A DNA stretch of 64,000 nt, from NCBI RefSeq assembly GCF_004664715.2, contig NC_051082.1, positions 6,191,848 through 6,255,847 of the forward strand, written 5' to 3'. Position numbers and translations under genes: made by a program. Source of the stretch: Peromyscus leucopus. Its lineage: Eukaryota; Chordata; Mammalia; Rodentia; Cricetidae. The notes under the pieces are model-generated. The model was not told where the DNA came from. It did no database searches and saw only the letters and a list, made by a program, of their open reading frames with translations. Numbering within the stretch: the stretch's first letter is position 1; every line of letters begins with the position of its first letter. Shown here piece after piece: positions 10,270-20,780 of the stretch.

Positions 10270-10655
10270 CCTGCCTGGCCCACGGTCAGGACAAATCTTT
10301 GTCACCCGCCAGTCCCACAGCCACTCAGACCCAACCAAGTAAACACAGAGACTTATATTGCTTACAAACTGTATGGCCGTGGCAGGCTTCTTGCTAACTG
10401 TCCTTATATCTTAAATTAACCCATTTCTATAAATCTATACCTTGCCACTCGTGGCTTACCGGCATCTTCACATGCAGCTTGTCATGGTGGCGGCTGGCAG
10501 TGTCTCTGACTTAGCCTTCCACTTCCCAGAATTCTTCTCCTCCTTGTCCTACCTGTACTTCCTCCTTCCTTGACTACTGGCCAATCAGTGTTTTATTTAC
10601 TAACCAATCAGAGCAACACATTTGCCATACAGAACATCCCACAGCAACTGAAGGC
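10270..10655 (-). mobile_element. LTR-like element (minus orientation)
   Basis: Read on the minus strand it starts TGTGGGATGTTCTG, contains AATAAAACACTG in U3/R and ends near GGGTGACAAAGATTTG. This is a familiar muroid LTR pattern, but I do not assign a family name. It lies between the two arms of the inverted repeat. Confidence 0.55.
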
Positions 10656-11700
10656 TGCAGGTCTGGAACCCCATTCCAATTTAGACAACTATCTTCTCCT
10701 GTTGGAAAACTCTCTGTGGAAACAGAATATTCTTTACAAGGTTTTTATTCTCTTCACTTCTTTTTTCTTGCTTTTGGGTTTGCTGTAAACTCTGAATAGA
10801 GTTGTTATAAAACATTTGAAATGCATAGCAACAGAAGTCACTAGGTCCCAGAGTTAAGAGAGAGCCATTAAAGAATTAAACTCTTGTTTCTCAAGAACTT
10901 TCAGAATGATAAGCTCTGAGTTTTAGAAATGATTTGCATACTTCCTGTCTAGTTAAGAGAATCTTTCTAATAGAGGTAGTGATAATAATTAGGAGTAAGA
11001 AGTAGAAAATTATTTCTGTCTTGTTAGAAGACGTTAAATCTCTTCTAAGTGTTAAGAAATCTTTAGGTGTTTGCTAAGTTAGATATATGCCAATGGTTGC
11101 CCTATGGAGAGTTTGTTCAATATAGATTAGTAAAACACATCTATAGAATTTGTTTAAGTCATGTAGAAAGTGGCGATGATGTAAGTGTAGAAAGAAGTAG
11201 ATAAGTTTTAGTTCTATAGAATTTCTTTAAGAATATAAACTTGTAAGAAGAATCTAAGGTAGTCCTAAGACATGTAGTAATAAGCTTGTAAGAAGTGTGT
11301 AAATTCAAATAAGAATATAAGAAAGATGCTAGTTGTAAATGTCAGTTTAAATAAGAATATAAGAAGTACATGTATAAGTAAATATGTAAGTATATGTTGG
11401 AGATTGCTGTGAGCCACAGCCTGAGTGCAGGTATCTGAGATGGTCTGTACTTGGCTGTGCTGGGGGAAGGTCTTTTGCTCCACTCCCTTGTCCTTTCTAT
11501 AAATACCTTTGGACAGAGACAGTCAGGACCCATGGGAATAGGTTCCAGGTCCTCTAGAGGCTATCCTGTAATTTCTCTTTATCTCCACAATCTAAACCCA
11601 TCCATCCAATATTTCCTGCTGCTCTCACTCAAGAAAACTCTGGGGAACTGTAGGGTTGGTGGGTAGGCTCCCCTTGCCCCCTGAACCCTAAACCAGAACA
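10656..11700. other. AT-rich unrecognised segment
   Basis: Low-complexity AT-rich DNA with repeated taagaatataa and ttgtaagaag words. It contains the right inverted-repeat arm. No exon of the phospholipase array and no long frame is visible; it may have replaced exons 2-4 of unit 1. Confidence 0.4.
11162..11230 (+). repeat. Inverted repeat, right arm
   Basis: Reverse complement of 10066-10134; begins tgtagaaagtgg and ends tttctttaa. Confidence 0.75.
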
Positions 11701-11777
11701 TTAAGTATGACCATTGCAGAACAGTGCATTGAAGACAAGGGGGGTTGTAGGACACCCAAAGGGAACAAGTGTCCTAC

Positions 11778-12520
11778 CTGTGAGCAGAGCAATCAGCAGA
11801 AGAAGTTTCATTCTGAGTGTGTGGAGGACTCAAGTGACTTCTCCCTTTAGAGTTCTGTATGTAATCATAACACTTGGAAGGTTGAGGCAAGTCTTGGCTA
11901 GAATGTTGAGTTAGAGGACATCCTGACCCAGAATTATATAATCCTGTAAAATAATAATAAGGGCAGAGAGATGGCTCTACAGTCAGGAGCACTGATGGGC
12001 TTGTGTGGGACCCAGGCTCAGAGCCAGGAGCCACCAGGCAGCTCACAACTGCCTATGACCCCGGTTCTGGAGGATCAGACCCCTTCTCTGGCCTCTATAG
12101 GCACTGCTCACGCTCAGTTCACAGACACACATGCAGGTAATGGGCTGATATGCATAAAATAAAAGTCAATGTTTTTAAAAGGAAAAGGAAATTCACATTG
12201 TCAGGGCACCTTAGCCCCAAGGGAATGGGTGCCAGGGCAATATGGCAGAGACAGAAGGGACTTCATTGCTTGGGTAGGTGACTGTAGTGCTTTCCTAAGG
12301 AGTCATCTGAGTTGACTTAGAGGGTAAAGGTGCCAACTGTTGTGAACATGGGGTGAGCAGGGAAACCCAACACACAGGCTATGAGGACCAATAGGAACCC
12401 CAAACCAGAACTTCAAGTGTGAACAGCAGGGCCTGTACATTGAACACAGGGGAGATGGTGGGCACTCAGAGGGGACAAGGTCTAATCTGTGAACAGAGTG
12501 ACCAGCAGAAGAAGTTTCAT
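11778..12520 (-). pseudogene. Pla2g1b: Group IB phospholipase A2 unit 1: two orphan copies of exon 1
   Basis: Only signal-peptide exons remain. The proximal copy (11778-11811) encodes MKLLLLIALLT plus one base and has a good GTAGG donor, but the TATA element is changed to TCTAAAGG at 11844-11851. The distal copy (12487-12520) encodes [11 protein letters not shown]; its donor reads AT instead of GT and its TATA is TCTAAAGA (12550-12557). A B2 SINE lies between them. No exon 2, 3 or 4 is found downstream toward 10 kb, where LTR-like and AT-rich DNA lies. The pair is a duplication of about 160 bp that recurs in units 2 and 4. Confidence 0.75.
11960..12165 (+). mobile_element. B2-type SINE between the exon 1 copies of unit 1
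   Basis: tRNA-derived head (gagagatggctctacagtcaggagcactg), body with ggcctctataggcactgc, and an A-rich tail ending aaaataaaag. The same insertion is at 24030-24245, 32545-32750 and 45402-45605, so it predates the duplications. Confidence 0.75.
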
Positions 12521-13204
12521 CCTGAGTGAGGGGAGGACTCAGTGACTTCTCTTTAGAGTCCTGTAGCTGTGTTCTGACAGTGTCCAGTCAGCTCACGGCC
12601 CCTGTGACTACTGTGTGTGTAGCACAGAAGTGGATTATGTGCACCCTCACACAGAGTCCCAACCTGCAGAGCTGCTGTAGATGGTGACAGAGCCTGAATC
12701 AGTGCTGTCCCAGAGGCAAAGAGAAATGGCTAGCTCAACACCTTAACAAGCTTAGGTCAGTTATGGGCACAAGTCCCTCCCTGGTGGATGATTTGGGATC
12801 AGAAGATGATATAGACATTGCTTCTCGTGTTGGGTCTGAGGGATGCTGATAGTGATGTATTGTCCCAGGCAAAGGTAGCTGGAGCCTTCAATCCTCCATG
12901 CTAACTGTATAAACTACTTGATAAATCTGTCCCAAGAACCTGACATGGCCTATGAGGTAGGTCCAGTTACATGTTCAATCTTTAATTAGTTAATCAATTA
13001 ATTAATGTTTGTTGTTTGTGTGAAAGAGAGACAGAGACAGAGACAAGAGAGCACTTATGTGCATATGTGGAGGTCAGAGAAGAACTCTGTGGAGTCAAGT
13101 CTCTCTTTCTTCCTTTAAATGGGTTCCAGGAATAAACTCAGATCAAGAGCCTTGTATTGTAGGCTGCATCTCGCTAACCTACAAACTTCATTTAAGAACT
13201 GGAA

Positions 13205-13370
13205 ATGTGGGCAGGTGGTGGTGGTGGTGGTGGAGTGCATGCCTTTAAAGTCAACACTCAGGAGGGAGAGGCAGGTGAATATTTGAGTTTGAGGCTAGCC
13301 TGGTCTCAGAGTGAATTTAAGGACAGCAGGAGATATAAAAACACTGTCTACAACAAAAAAAAAAACATAA
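13205..13370 (+). mobile_element. B1-type SINE
   Basis: ggcaggtggtgg head with a short TGG run, tgaggctagcctggtc middle and poly-A tail. Paralogous copies are at 25290-25500, 33782-33960 and 46676-46835. Confidence 0.7.
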
Positions 13371-13494
13371 ATATTTAAAAAGTCACAAAACAATTGCCAG
13401 CCCAGCAGATGTGCCCAAGGGCCAATATGATGCAGGAAATCCTTCAGCTGAGGCTCTCCCTACCCAGTGTGTGAAGCTGACAATCAACCATTGG

Positions 13495-13665
13495 AGGGCA
13501 TGGAGAGATGTTTTAGCACTTAAAATCACATTCTGCTCTTGCTGAGGACCAGGGTTCAATTCTCGGCAATCACATGGTGGCCTGTGAACAATGTCTGCTG
13601 GTCCAATACTCACTGGCCTCTGCCTTTGACCATCTGTCATGTACCCTGTAACTTAGCATACTAGC
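13495..13665 (+). mobile_element. B2-type SINE
   Basis: gagagatgttttagcacttaa, gttcaattctcggcaa and ctctgcctttgaccatctgtc match the B2 body. Sister copies are at 25630-25800, 34093-34265, 40065-40235 and 46955-47110. Confidence 0.65.
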
Positions 13666-14439
13666 ACCTCTTTTTCCCCACTACTCACTTCTTCCCTGGA
13701 TACAAACCATGTAAGGTGAGTTGAGTTAGTTTTCCCAATATTCAAGAACCCCCTACCTTCCCAGCAGGACTCTGGACAGCCACTACCAACTACTACCAAT
13801 CACTGTGCCTGGGCAGGTGGCTCTAGCTGCACCTGTTGCTCACCAGGCCTGACCTTGAGAGGGGTGAGACATGAGTTTGAGTCATGGGTGGGAATGAGTT
13901 TGGGGGTGAAAAGGCTGAAGACTGGGCAGCTGTTCACTAAAGGAAAAGAGAGATCCATGTAGCCTTTAGCCAATGAGACATCTCATTCCTAAATCTGGTT
14001 GCTCATGGAACCAGAGATTAACCTGGCTTCACCTGTGGATTTAGGTGATAAAGAAAGGTACAGAAGAGGATGTTCTCTCTTTTGTTTCTTGAAAAAAGTT
14101 AGGCTGCTGTGTACTTTACTGGGACAATTATCCTATGCTGTGTGTTTAGACACAGTGAAGACTGGAAGGTCACCGGGCTGTAATCCTGCCTTCCCATCAT
14201 TTACAGTCAGTCCAGTTTGGATTCCTATATCCCACTTCTTATGTGAGTTCACAGAAGAAGCACGTTGAGTCCAATACTTTTGGGGACAAGATGTTCCTTT
14301 AGTGCCGCTGTGACACTGCTTCTTTCTCTCTTCTCTCCCATCCTTCCTCTCTGTCTTCTCTTTCCTTCTCTCTCCACCCCTCCCCTCTGTTGTTTGTTTG
14401 TTTGTTTTGTGTTTACTCTTTTCCCCTTTGTCACTTGCT

Positions 14440-14957
14440 CTTTTGGGGACTCACTACTCAGTTCCTACATAAATAATACACATGGAGACTTAGTATTACT
14501 TACGAACACCTGGCCTTAGCTTGGCTTATTTCTAGCCAGCTTTACTTCATTTAAGTTACCCTGTCTATCTTTTGCCACTGGAATTTTGCCTTTCCTACTT
14601 CTGTATATCTTACTTTCACACTTACCCTATGACTGACATGTGACTGGGTGGCTTGGTGGCTTGGTCCCTACCTCCTCCTCTTCTTGTTCTCTTGCTCCTT
14701 CTCCTTCTTCTCTTCCTTCCAGATTTATCCTCTCTTTATTCTCTCCGCCTGCCAGACCCTCCTATCCTTTCTCCTGCTTTGCTATTGGCCACTCAGTTCT
14801 TTATTAGACCATCAGGTGTTTAACACAATCAAAAAACAAAGCTTCACAGAGTTAAACTAATGCAACATAAAAGAAGGAAACACATCTTTGCATCATTAAA
14901 ACAAACATTCTATAGCATAAACAAAAGAAACCCATCTTCAAAGAATATTCCACAACA
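14440..14957 (-). repeat. LTR, minus orientation (3' LTR of element 14.4-18.5 kb)
   Basis: On the minus strand it starts TGTTGTGGAATATT directly after a polypurine tract (AAAAGGGGGAAC at 14958-14970), carries taataaagaactgag and ends near the cctcctgggagt-like edge around 14440. Homologous LTRs are at 17391-18455, 26530-27060, 27851-28775, 39590-39985, 48095-48600 and 60870-61335. It resembles the RMER17-type class II LTRs of muroids; the name is tentative. Confidence 0.65.
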
Positions 14958-15541
14958 GTTCCCCCTTTTGTCTAAATAAACAGGAGAGGTTTTAAAGTTA
15001 AGATAGTAAAACTATATGCTACAAAGCAGTTATCAAGTAAGAATTACATATACAATGTTCAGCCCATTTGTACTTAGCAAATTCAGAGAAAAACACTCCA
15101 TCATCATGTCATCTTAGTTACTCCAAAGTTCTATACCTAATTTACTTTCTATCACAATTAAGGAAAACTGCAACTATAACTATCAAGCCTTCCACTCCAT
15201 CCAAGACCCCTGAGTAAACAGGAAGTGCATTTAAAGCAACTTCTAAATCTCTGGAAGTGACAGAGACACCTGACTGCCTGGACAGTCACTCAAAGTTCTT
15301 CTGTGACTGTTGTACCCAGAGTCTCCCAAAGCCTACTGAGGGACCAAACCCTATGCAAAAGAGAGAATCTTTTTTATTGTGAATTAACTCGGGACCCTCC
15401 ATCCACCTTACTCAGCAGCAGAGCAGGAGAGACCTTCAGTAGCAATGGGGCAGAGTTTTGAAAGCAAGGGGCGCTTGGGGTCTACAGACTACATAGGAAC
15501 AGACTCCAGATTGGTTTATACCAGGGCAATCATGTTAGTAA

Positions 15542-15722
15542 CTTTTTTTATTTAAAAAATTTATGTATTTATTATGTCTACAGTGATTTGACTGAAGGCC
15601 AGAGGAGGCCATCAGGTCTCATTATAGATGGTTGTGAGCCACCATGAGGTTGCTGGGAATTGAACTCAGGACCTTTGGAAGAGTAGCTAATGCTCTTAAC
15701 TGCTGAACCATCTCTCCAGACC
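15542..15722 (-). mobile_element. B2-type SINE with target-site duplication
   Basis: Antisense B2 (starts tttttttattt, ends ccatctctccagacc) flanked by tgttagtaa at 15533-15541 and 15723-15731. The related sequence at 27640-27660 reads tgttagtaattttttaattgg without the SINE, an empty site. Confidence 0.7.
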
Positions 15723-16689
15723 TGTTAGTAATGTTTAATTGGCTAGGATCCATTGAGTGTTAAAGTTATCCATTTTGGGGCAGGCCTGGACAAGTCCCAG
15801 GCTTTGTCTTTGAGCTGCCAAGGTGGAATGCTGGTCTAGCAAGTACTGACTGTGGGGGCTGACTCAGTGGCCCCCTGGCTCTGTCTTTGACTCATGGACA
15901 TAGCTCTAAGATGGTGAAGGGTTCCACACATTAGACAATTGAATGAACCTTAGCAGTCAGAGTACGTGCAGAAAGGGAGCTACTGCAAGGACTATGTCTT
16001 TTGTTCATGGCCCTCCCAGAAACTGCTTGCTCAAGTCTCAAGAAACTCAGATTGAGGCCTGATCTCTGAGAGAAGACTGGGCAGCCTGTTATGGTGTCCT
16101 CTGGTCCTTTCAAACGTTTGTGCATCCATCTTCAGGCTACAGGTCCAGAATATCTGGCAGACTTTTCAGTGTAACAGGAAACGTGAAGGTCTCTCATGCC
16201 TCCCACTGGCAAAGTTTGTCAGTTGCTTTCTTCTGGGTCCTGTAGAATGTCTGTCTGGCAGACTCTTCTGGGAAGCAGGAACCCAGGAGAACCATCCTGC
16301 CTTGCTTTGGCAAACTTCAGCAGTCGCTTTCCTTTGGGTCATGCATGTCCAGTTTATACAACATACTGTCAAGCAGTCAAGGCAAAAGCAATTTTTGTCC
16401 AAATGGCTAGCTTTGCCACTATGAAGGCAAACTCCTATGGAGATACTTTGATGCCCATCACTTTCTCTGAAGTAAATTGGTGTTGCCAGGAGCAGATGTG
16501 TCTCATTGTCATGAAAAACCTTAGGGGATTAAACATCTTAAATGCCATATTCTGTACATCTTTGAATTGTTTGAAAATTATCTGTCTAATATATACCTAT
16601 TTGACCTTGAGAACATACCAAATGTGACTACAAGGTTGATTATTATAAATTAAATACCAACTTCATTGGTTTATTTTCTTTCTTTTGTT

Positions 16690-16860
16690 TTTTTTTAACT
16701 TTTCAAGACAGGGTTTCTCTGTATAGCATTTGGAGCCTATCTTGGAACTCACTTTGTAGACCAGCCTGGCCTCAAACTCACAGAGATTCACCTGCCTCTG
16801 CTTCCTGAGTGTTGGGACTAAAGGTGTGCCCCCCACAACCCTTCCCGAGACTTTATTTTT
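16690..16860 (-). mobile_element. B1-type SINE, antisense
   Basis: tttcaagacagggtttctctgt through gaccagcctggcctc to ctgagtgttgggactaaaggtg is a B1 reverse complement. Confidence 0.8.
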
Positions 16861-17390
16861 AAACTATTCCTTTTTTTCTGTGCATATACCTTTTTTCTTG
16901 TCTTAAACCTACACACATTACTAAACACACTGGAAGTGTTCAGAGGTTTTACATCTGCATCTCTTTCACTGTGTTTCTTTTAGACTTTTTAGTCTGCGTG
17001 AACAAAAATCTGCTAAGTGGTGAGGCTAGGATCTCCATGCTGCTCTAGCAACTGAATCTGCCCGCTTCTCCATTCATGAGAGACAAGCTTAAAGGTCTTG
17101 GCCTGATAGCGAAGGTTCATCTGACCAGGAACTGCATTCAACCTTTCTAGAGCTCTAGAATGCCAAATGCCAATGCTTGTACTGGGGCAGGTGTTTTTAC
17201 TTAGTTTTTCTTCCTACTTAACAGACTGGTTGCTCAAGAGCTCACTGTCCCATAGAAACCCTTAAAGGAAACTGATCCTCTTTTTTTTATTTTTTTTCAA
17301 AACTTTCTCAGGCCCTATGTAAATACGGCCCATGGTGGTACTCCAAAATGTTGTTCTTGTTGTTTACTCTTTTATGTTTCGGTTCTTTGC

Positions 17391-17800
17391 TCTTTGGGGG
17401 GCCAACCACCCAGCTCCTTATAAACAATATACCAAGACTTACTGTTACTTATAAATGCCCAGCCTTAGCTTGGCTTATTTGTAGCCAGCTTTCCTTAATG
17501 TAAATTATCCAGTTGACCTTGCCTCTTGGCGTTTTCCTTTACTTACATCTGTATATCTTACTTTCACACATACTCAGTGACTGGCCCCTAGCGTCCTCCT
17601 CTCCACGTTCTCCTGTTCCTTCTCCTTCTTCTCACCCCAACCAGATTTCTCCTCTATTCATTCTCTCTGCCTGTCAGCCCTGCCTGTCCTTTCTTTCTCC
17701 TCACTAATGGCCATTCGGCTCTTTATTAGACCCTCAGGTGTTTTAGACAGCTTCACAGTGTTAAACAAATGCAACATAAAAGAATACGACACAATGCAGA
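17391..17800 (-). repeat. 5' LTR of the minus-strand element, part 1
   Basis: ctctttggggggccaaccacc to acaaatgcaacataaaagaata matches the LTR at 14440-14957. It is interrupted by an L1 3' end and continues at 18359-18455 (tctttgcctcattaaaac to ccacaaca). Confidence 0.65.
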
Positions 17801-18358
17801 GTACTAAGCACAGTAGGATCACAGGCTGGAAGCAGATGCAGAGATCCACAGCCAAGCACCAGGCTGAGCCCCAGGAGTCCAGTCAAAGAAAGGGAGGAGG
17901 GATTCTATGAACAAGAGGGGTCAAGATCATGTGGGGGATATTATCTACAGAGACACCTGAACCAAGATGGTAGGAACTGACACACTTTAGACTGACAGGT
18001 GTGGAACATGCATGGGACTGGACTAGGCCTCTGCATACAGGAGACAGTTGTGTAGCTTGGTCTGTTTGAGGGGCCAGTGGCAGTGGGATCAGGATCTACC
18101 CCTGGTGCATGAGCTGGCTAATGGAGCCCATTATCTATGGTGGGACAACTTGCACAGCCTTGATGCAGGGGCAGGTGTCTTGACCCTTCCTGAACTGAAT
18201 GGATCAGGTTTTGCTGACTCCCCCAGGAGGCCTTAGGGGAGGAAGTGGGGGGAGAGCAGGAGGAGGGATGAGAGGCTGGGTTTGGTGGGTTTGTAAAATG
18301 AATAAAAAATTGTAAATAAAAATAAAATGTTTAAATGTTTAAAAAGCAAAAGAAAAGA
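17801..18358 (+). mobile_element. 5'-truncated L1 3'-UTR inserted in the LTR
   Basis: Words such as cttgcacagccttgatgcag, ggttttgctgactccc and ggaggccttaggg are the rodent L1 3'-UTR; it ends in ataaaaaattgtaaataaaaa. The same insertion is in the paralogous LTR at 28128-28680, so it predates that duplication. Confidence 0.75.
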
Positions 18359-18455
18359 AAGCAAAACATCTTTGCCTCATTAAAACAAATGTTCCACAAC
18401 ATAAACAATGTAACACATCTTCAAATAATATTCCACAACACCCCTCCCCTCCTTT

Positions 18456-19520
18456 CCTGTACCTTTCCCTGCCTCAGCTCACCCCCTCCATCCCTTTTCT
18501 GTCCCCTCTACCCCCCAATTATCTCATATTGGCTTCTTCTCATTTTTTATGAGACAGAGTATCTTTGTGTAATACTCCTGATCAGCATGTAAGAGCACTT
18601 TCTATTCTTTCTGAGGACCAGGAGTTCAATCCTCAACAACCACCACTTGGTTGCTGGGGAATAATGTCTGCTGGCCCAATGCCCTCTGGCCTCTGTGTTT
18701 GGCCTTCTCTCATGTTCCTCTAATTTATCACCCCAACATCTCCCCCCTCCACTTCTCCCGTTCTGCCTCGATAAAAACCATGTACATGGGGAGCTGAGTT
18801 TGTCTCCATGCTCAAGAACCCCATGACCCTTCCAGCAGGACTCTGGACAGCCACTATCAAACACTACCAGTCACTGTGCCTGCGTAGGCGGCTCAGGCTG
18901 CAGCTGTTGCTCACCAGGCCTGACCTTGGGAGGGTCAAGGCCTGAGCTTTGGGACTCCAGTAGGGATGGGGTTGGGGTTAGAGACACGGAGGACTGGACA
19001 GCTGTTCACTAAAGAGAGTGACTGACAACCATGTAGCCTTATACCAGCCAATGAGACAGGTTATTCCTGAACCTGCTTGAACAGGGAGCCAGAGATTCAT
19101 CTGGCTTTATCTTCAGAGTCCCAAGATAGAGAAAGGCAGAGAAGAGGATGTGCTCTGTTTTGTTTGTCACAAAGTTCGGCTGCTGTGTGCTTTATTGGAA
19201 CAATTATCCTGTGGCATGTTTTTAGGGACAGGGAAGACTGGAAGTCCACCAGGATGTAATCCTGCCTTCAGGTCATTTACAGCCACTCCAGTGTGGTTTC
19301 CTATATCCAACTTTTTTCCCAACATTTATTTATATATTATGTGTTCTGAATGTATGCCTGCAGGCCAAAAGATCTCTTATAGATGGTTTGTGAGCCACCA
19401 TGTGTTGGCTAGGGTTGTTAGGGATTGGACTCACCTCGGGAACCATCTCTCCAGCCCCTATATCCAATTACAAATGATGGGTGCACAGCAAAAGTATTTG
19501 AGTCCAGTTTTTTTTGGGGG
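18456..19520 (-). other. Partial copy of the phospholipase 5' flank (B2 plus upstream block)
   Basis: A B2 at 18580-18725 and the stretch cttccagcaggactctggacagccac to ttatccaactt repeat the far 5' flank of unit 1 (13.7-14.3 kb). No exon accompanies it. An antisense B2-like piece is at 19320-19460. Confidence 0.55.
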
Positions 19521-19524
19521 GGTG

Positions 19525-20050
19525 TCTTTTTTTGAGACAGGGTTTTCTATAGCTCTGGAGTCTGTCCTGGAATTGGCTCTATAGACCTGGCTGTCCTCCA
19601 ACGTGCAAATATCTGCCTATTTAGTAAGGTTAATGTATTAAAAACAAGATGTATATACATAATATACAACATAATATATAATACATATAAACATAATACA
19701 ATATATAATATATCATAATATGTAATATACAGTGTGTATGTGTGATTATTATGTGTTTATACAAATTTGTATTTATAGAGATGCTAATGTTCTGATAGGC
19801 AGAAATAGGAAGCTACTCAAATATATAACAATTGACTGAAATAATACTTTTGTGTAAACATATAATGTATGTTTCAAAGCAATGGTTTAATGATGATCTA
19901 GAAATATTTATAAAATATATTATGAAATTGTTGTTTTGACTATGTTTATTAAGAATCGATATAATAAAACCCAAGTATTTAAGAAAAAAAAGATCTGCCT
20001 AACTCTGCATCTCCAGTGCAGGGAATAAAGGCCTGCATAGACACCTCCCA
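19525..20050 (-). mobile_element. B1-type SINE, antisense, split by a retroposed insertion
   Basis: The B1 halves are 19525-19619 and 19989-20050. The uninterrupted sister B1 is at 29880-30015. Confidence 0.7.
19620..19988 (+). mobile_element. Retroposed AT-rich 3'UTR-like fragment with A-tail and target duplication
   Basis: A 369-bp AT-rich insert ends with AATAAA (19963-19968), then fifteen or so bases later an A-rich tail. It is flanked by aaatatctgccta (19607-19619) and aaagatctgccta (19989-20001). The sister site at 29962-29974 has a single aaagatctgccta. This is the hallmark of L1-mediated retroposition of a transcript 3' end. I do not recognise the source gene. Confidence 0.7.
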
Positions 20051-20591
20051 GCAAGTCCTGAATTTTTAGAGCAAGATGTTCCTTTATTGCCCATGTGACA
20101 CTGAATCTTTCTCTCTTTTCCCATCTCCTGTGTCTTTCTTTCCTTCTCTCCCCGTCTCTCCCCTCCTTTCTTTCCGTTTTCCTTCCTCATCTTTCCACTC
20201 TCCTTCCCCTCCCTGTCCCCCCTACATACCTATGTATCTCTGGCTGGCTTCTTCTTTATTTTGATATTGAATTGTTGTTTGTTTGTTTTTTAGTTTTTTG
20301 AAACAGGGTTTCTTTAACAGTCCTGGATGTCCTGGAACTTGCATTTAGACCAGGATTGCAAAGAACTCAAGAGACCTGCCTACCTCTGCTTCTGTTTCTG
20401 CATCCCAGATTGCTGGGATGAAAGGCATGGCTGGAATCATCACCCACTCTTCAAGGTGTTTGCTCCCTAGAAACATCTTTCCCATTAACCTTGAGTTTCA
20501 AGGAATAGACAGGATTGTGTTCTCTGAGGATCTAGTTATGTTCTATAGACAGAGAATACAATCACCAATGCTGAGTTCTTTCTATATGTGC

Positions 20592-20597
20592 TTTATT
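20592..20597 (-). promoter_or_regulatory. Polyadenylation signal of unit 2 (AATAAA)
   Basis: Minus-strand AATAAAG lies 77 bases past the stop codon at 20674 and recurs at the same place in units 3, 4, 5 and 6 (for example 60274-60279 on plus). Confidence 0.75.
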
Positions 20598-20673
20598 AGA
20601 GGGGGCAGTGAGTTGAGTACCGACCACAACCAGGCAGGCAGGGATGGTGTAGGCAGTCACTGAGGTCATAAGT

Positions 20674-20780
20674 CTAATAGTCAACCGTTTTGTATTCAAT
20701 GTAGTATGGATTCTGAAAGAAGCAGATGGCGGCCTCACGGTCACAGTTGCAGATGAAGTTCTCACAGGGATTGTTTTTGT
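20674..20780 (-). other. Pla2g1b: Unit 2 exon 4
   Basis: Acceptor CTGCAG at 20781-20786. It encodes [16 protein letters not shown] and on to KTVDY, then TAG at 20676-20674. Cys91, 96, 98 and 105 and Asp99 are present; the usual terminal Lys-x-Cys is missing. Confidence 0.8.

Larger units (their letters stand above)
12521..14430 (-). other. 5' flank of unit 1 (duplicated promoter and upstream block)
   Basis: Starts with the gene-proximal flank (ctgacagtgtccagtcagc, then the tgtgtgtagcacagaagt and gtgcaccctcacac words) and continues through a B1, a B2 and a conserved stretch ending in a pyrimidine-rich tract. The block recurs wholly or partly at 18575-19520, 24660-26530, 28905-30080, 33140-34340, 39985-41110, 46010-48080 and, inverted, 61760-62575. 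No exon is seen in it. Confidence 0.6.
14958..17390 (-). mobile_element. Interior of a non-autonomous LTR element, minus orientation
   Basis: Between two related LTRs lies 2.4 kb without pol motifs. It includes an LTR-like segment with tttatt at 15350-15930 (repeated at 27465-27830), a B2 at 15542-15722, a B1 at 16690-16860 and a block at 16420-16620 whose reverse complement recurs near 38.88-39.0 kb. It looks like a composite, gene-less retroelement. Confidence 0.5.

Noticed and set aside
11960..12165. tRNA gene
   Set aside because: The tRNA-like head belongs to a B2 SINE with an A-rich tail, and the same insertion occurs in other units; no tRNA gene was recognised in the window.
16196..16627. 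143-codon plus frame
   Set aside because: Lies antisense in the interior of a minus-oriented non-autonomous LTR element; no family motif.
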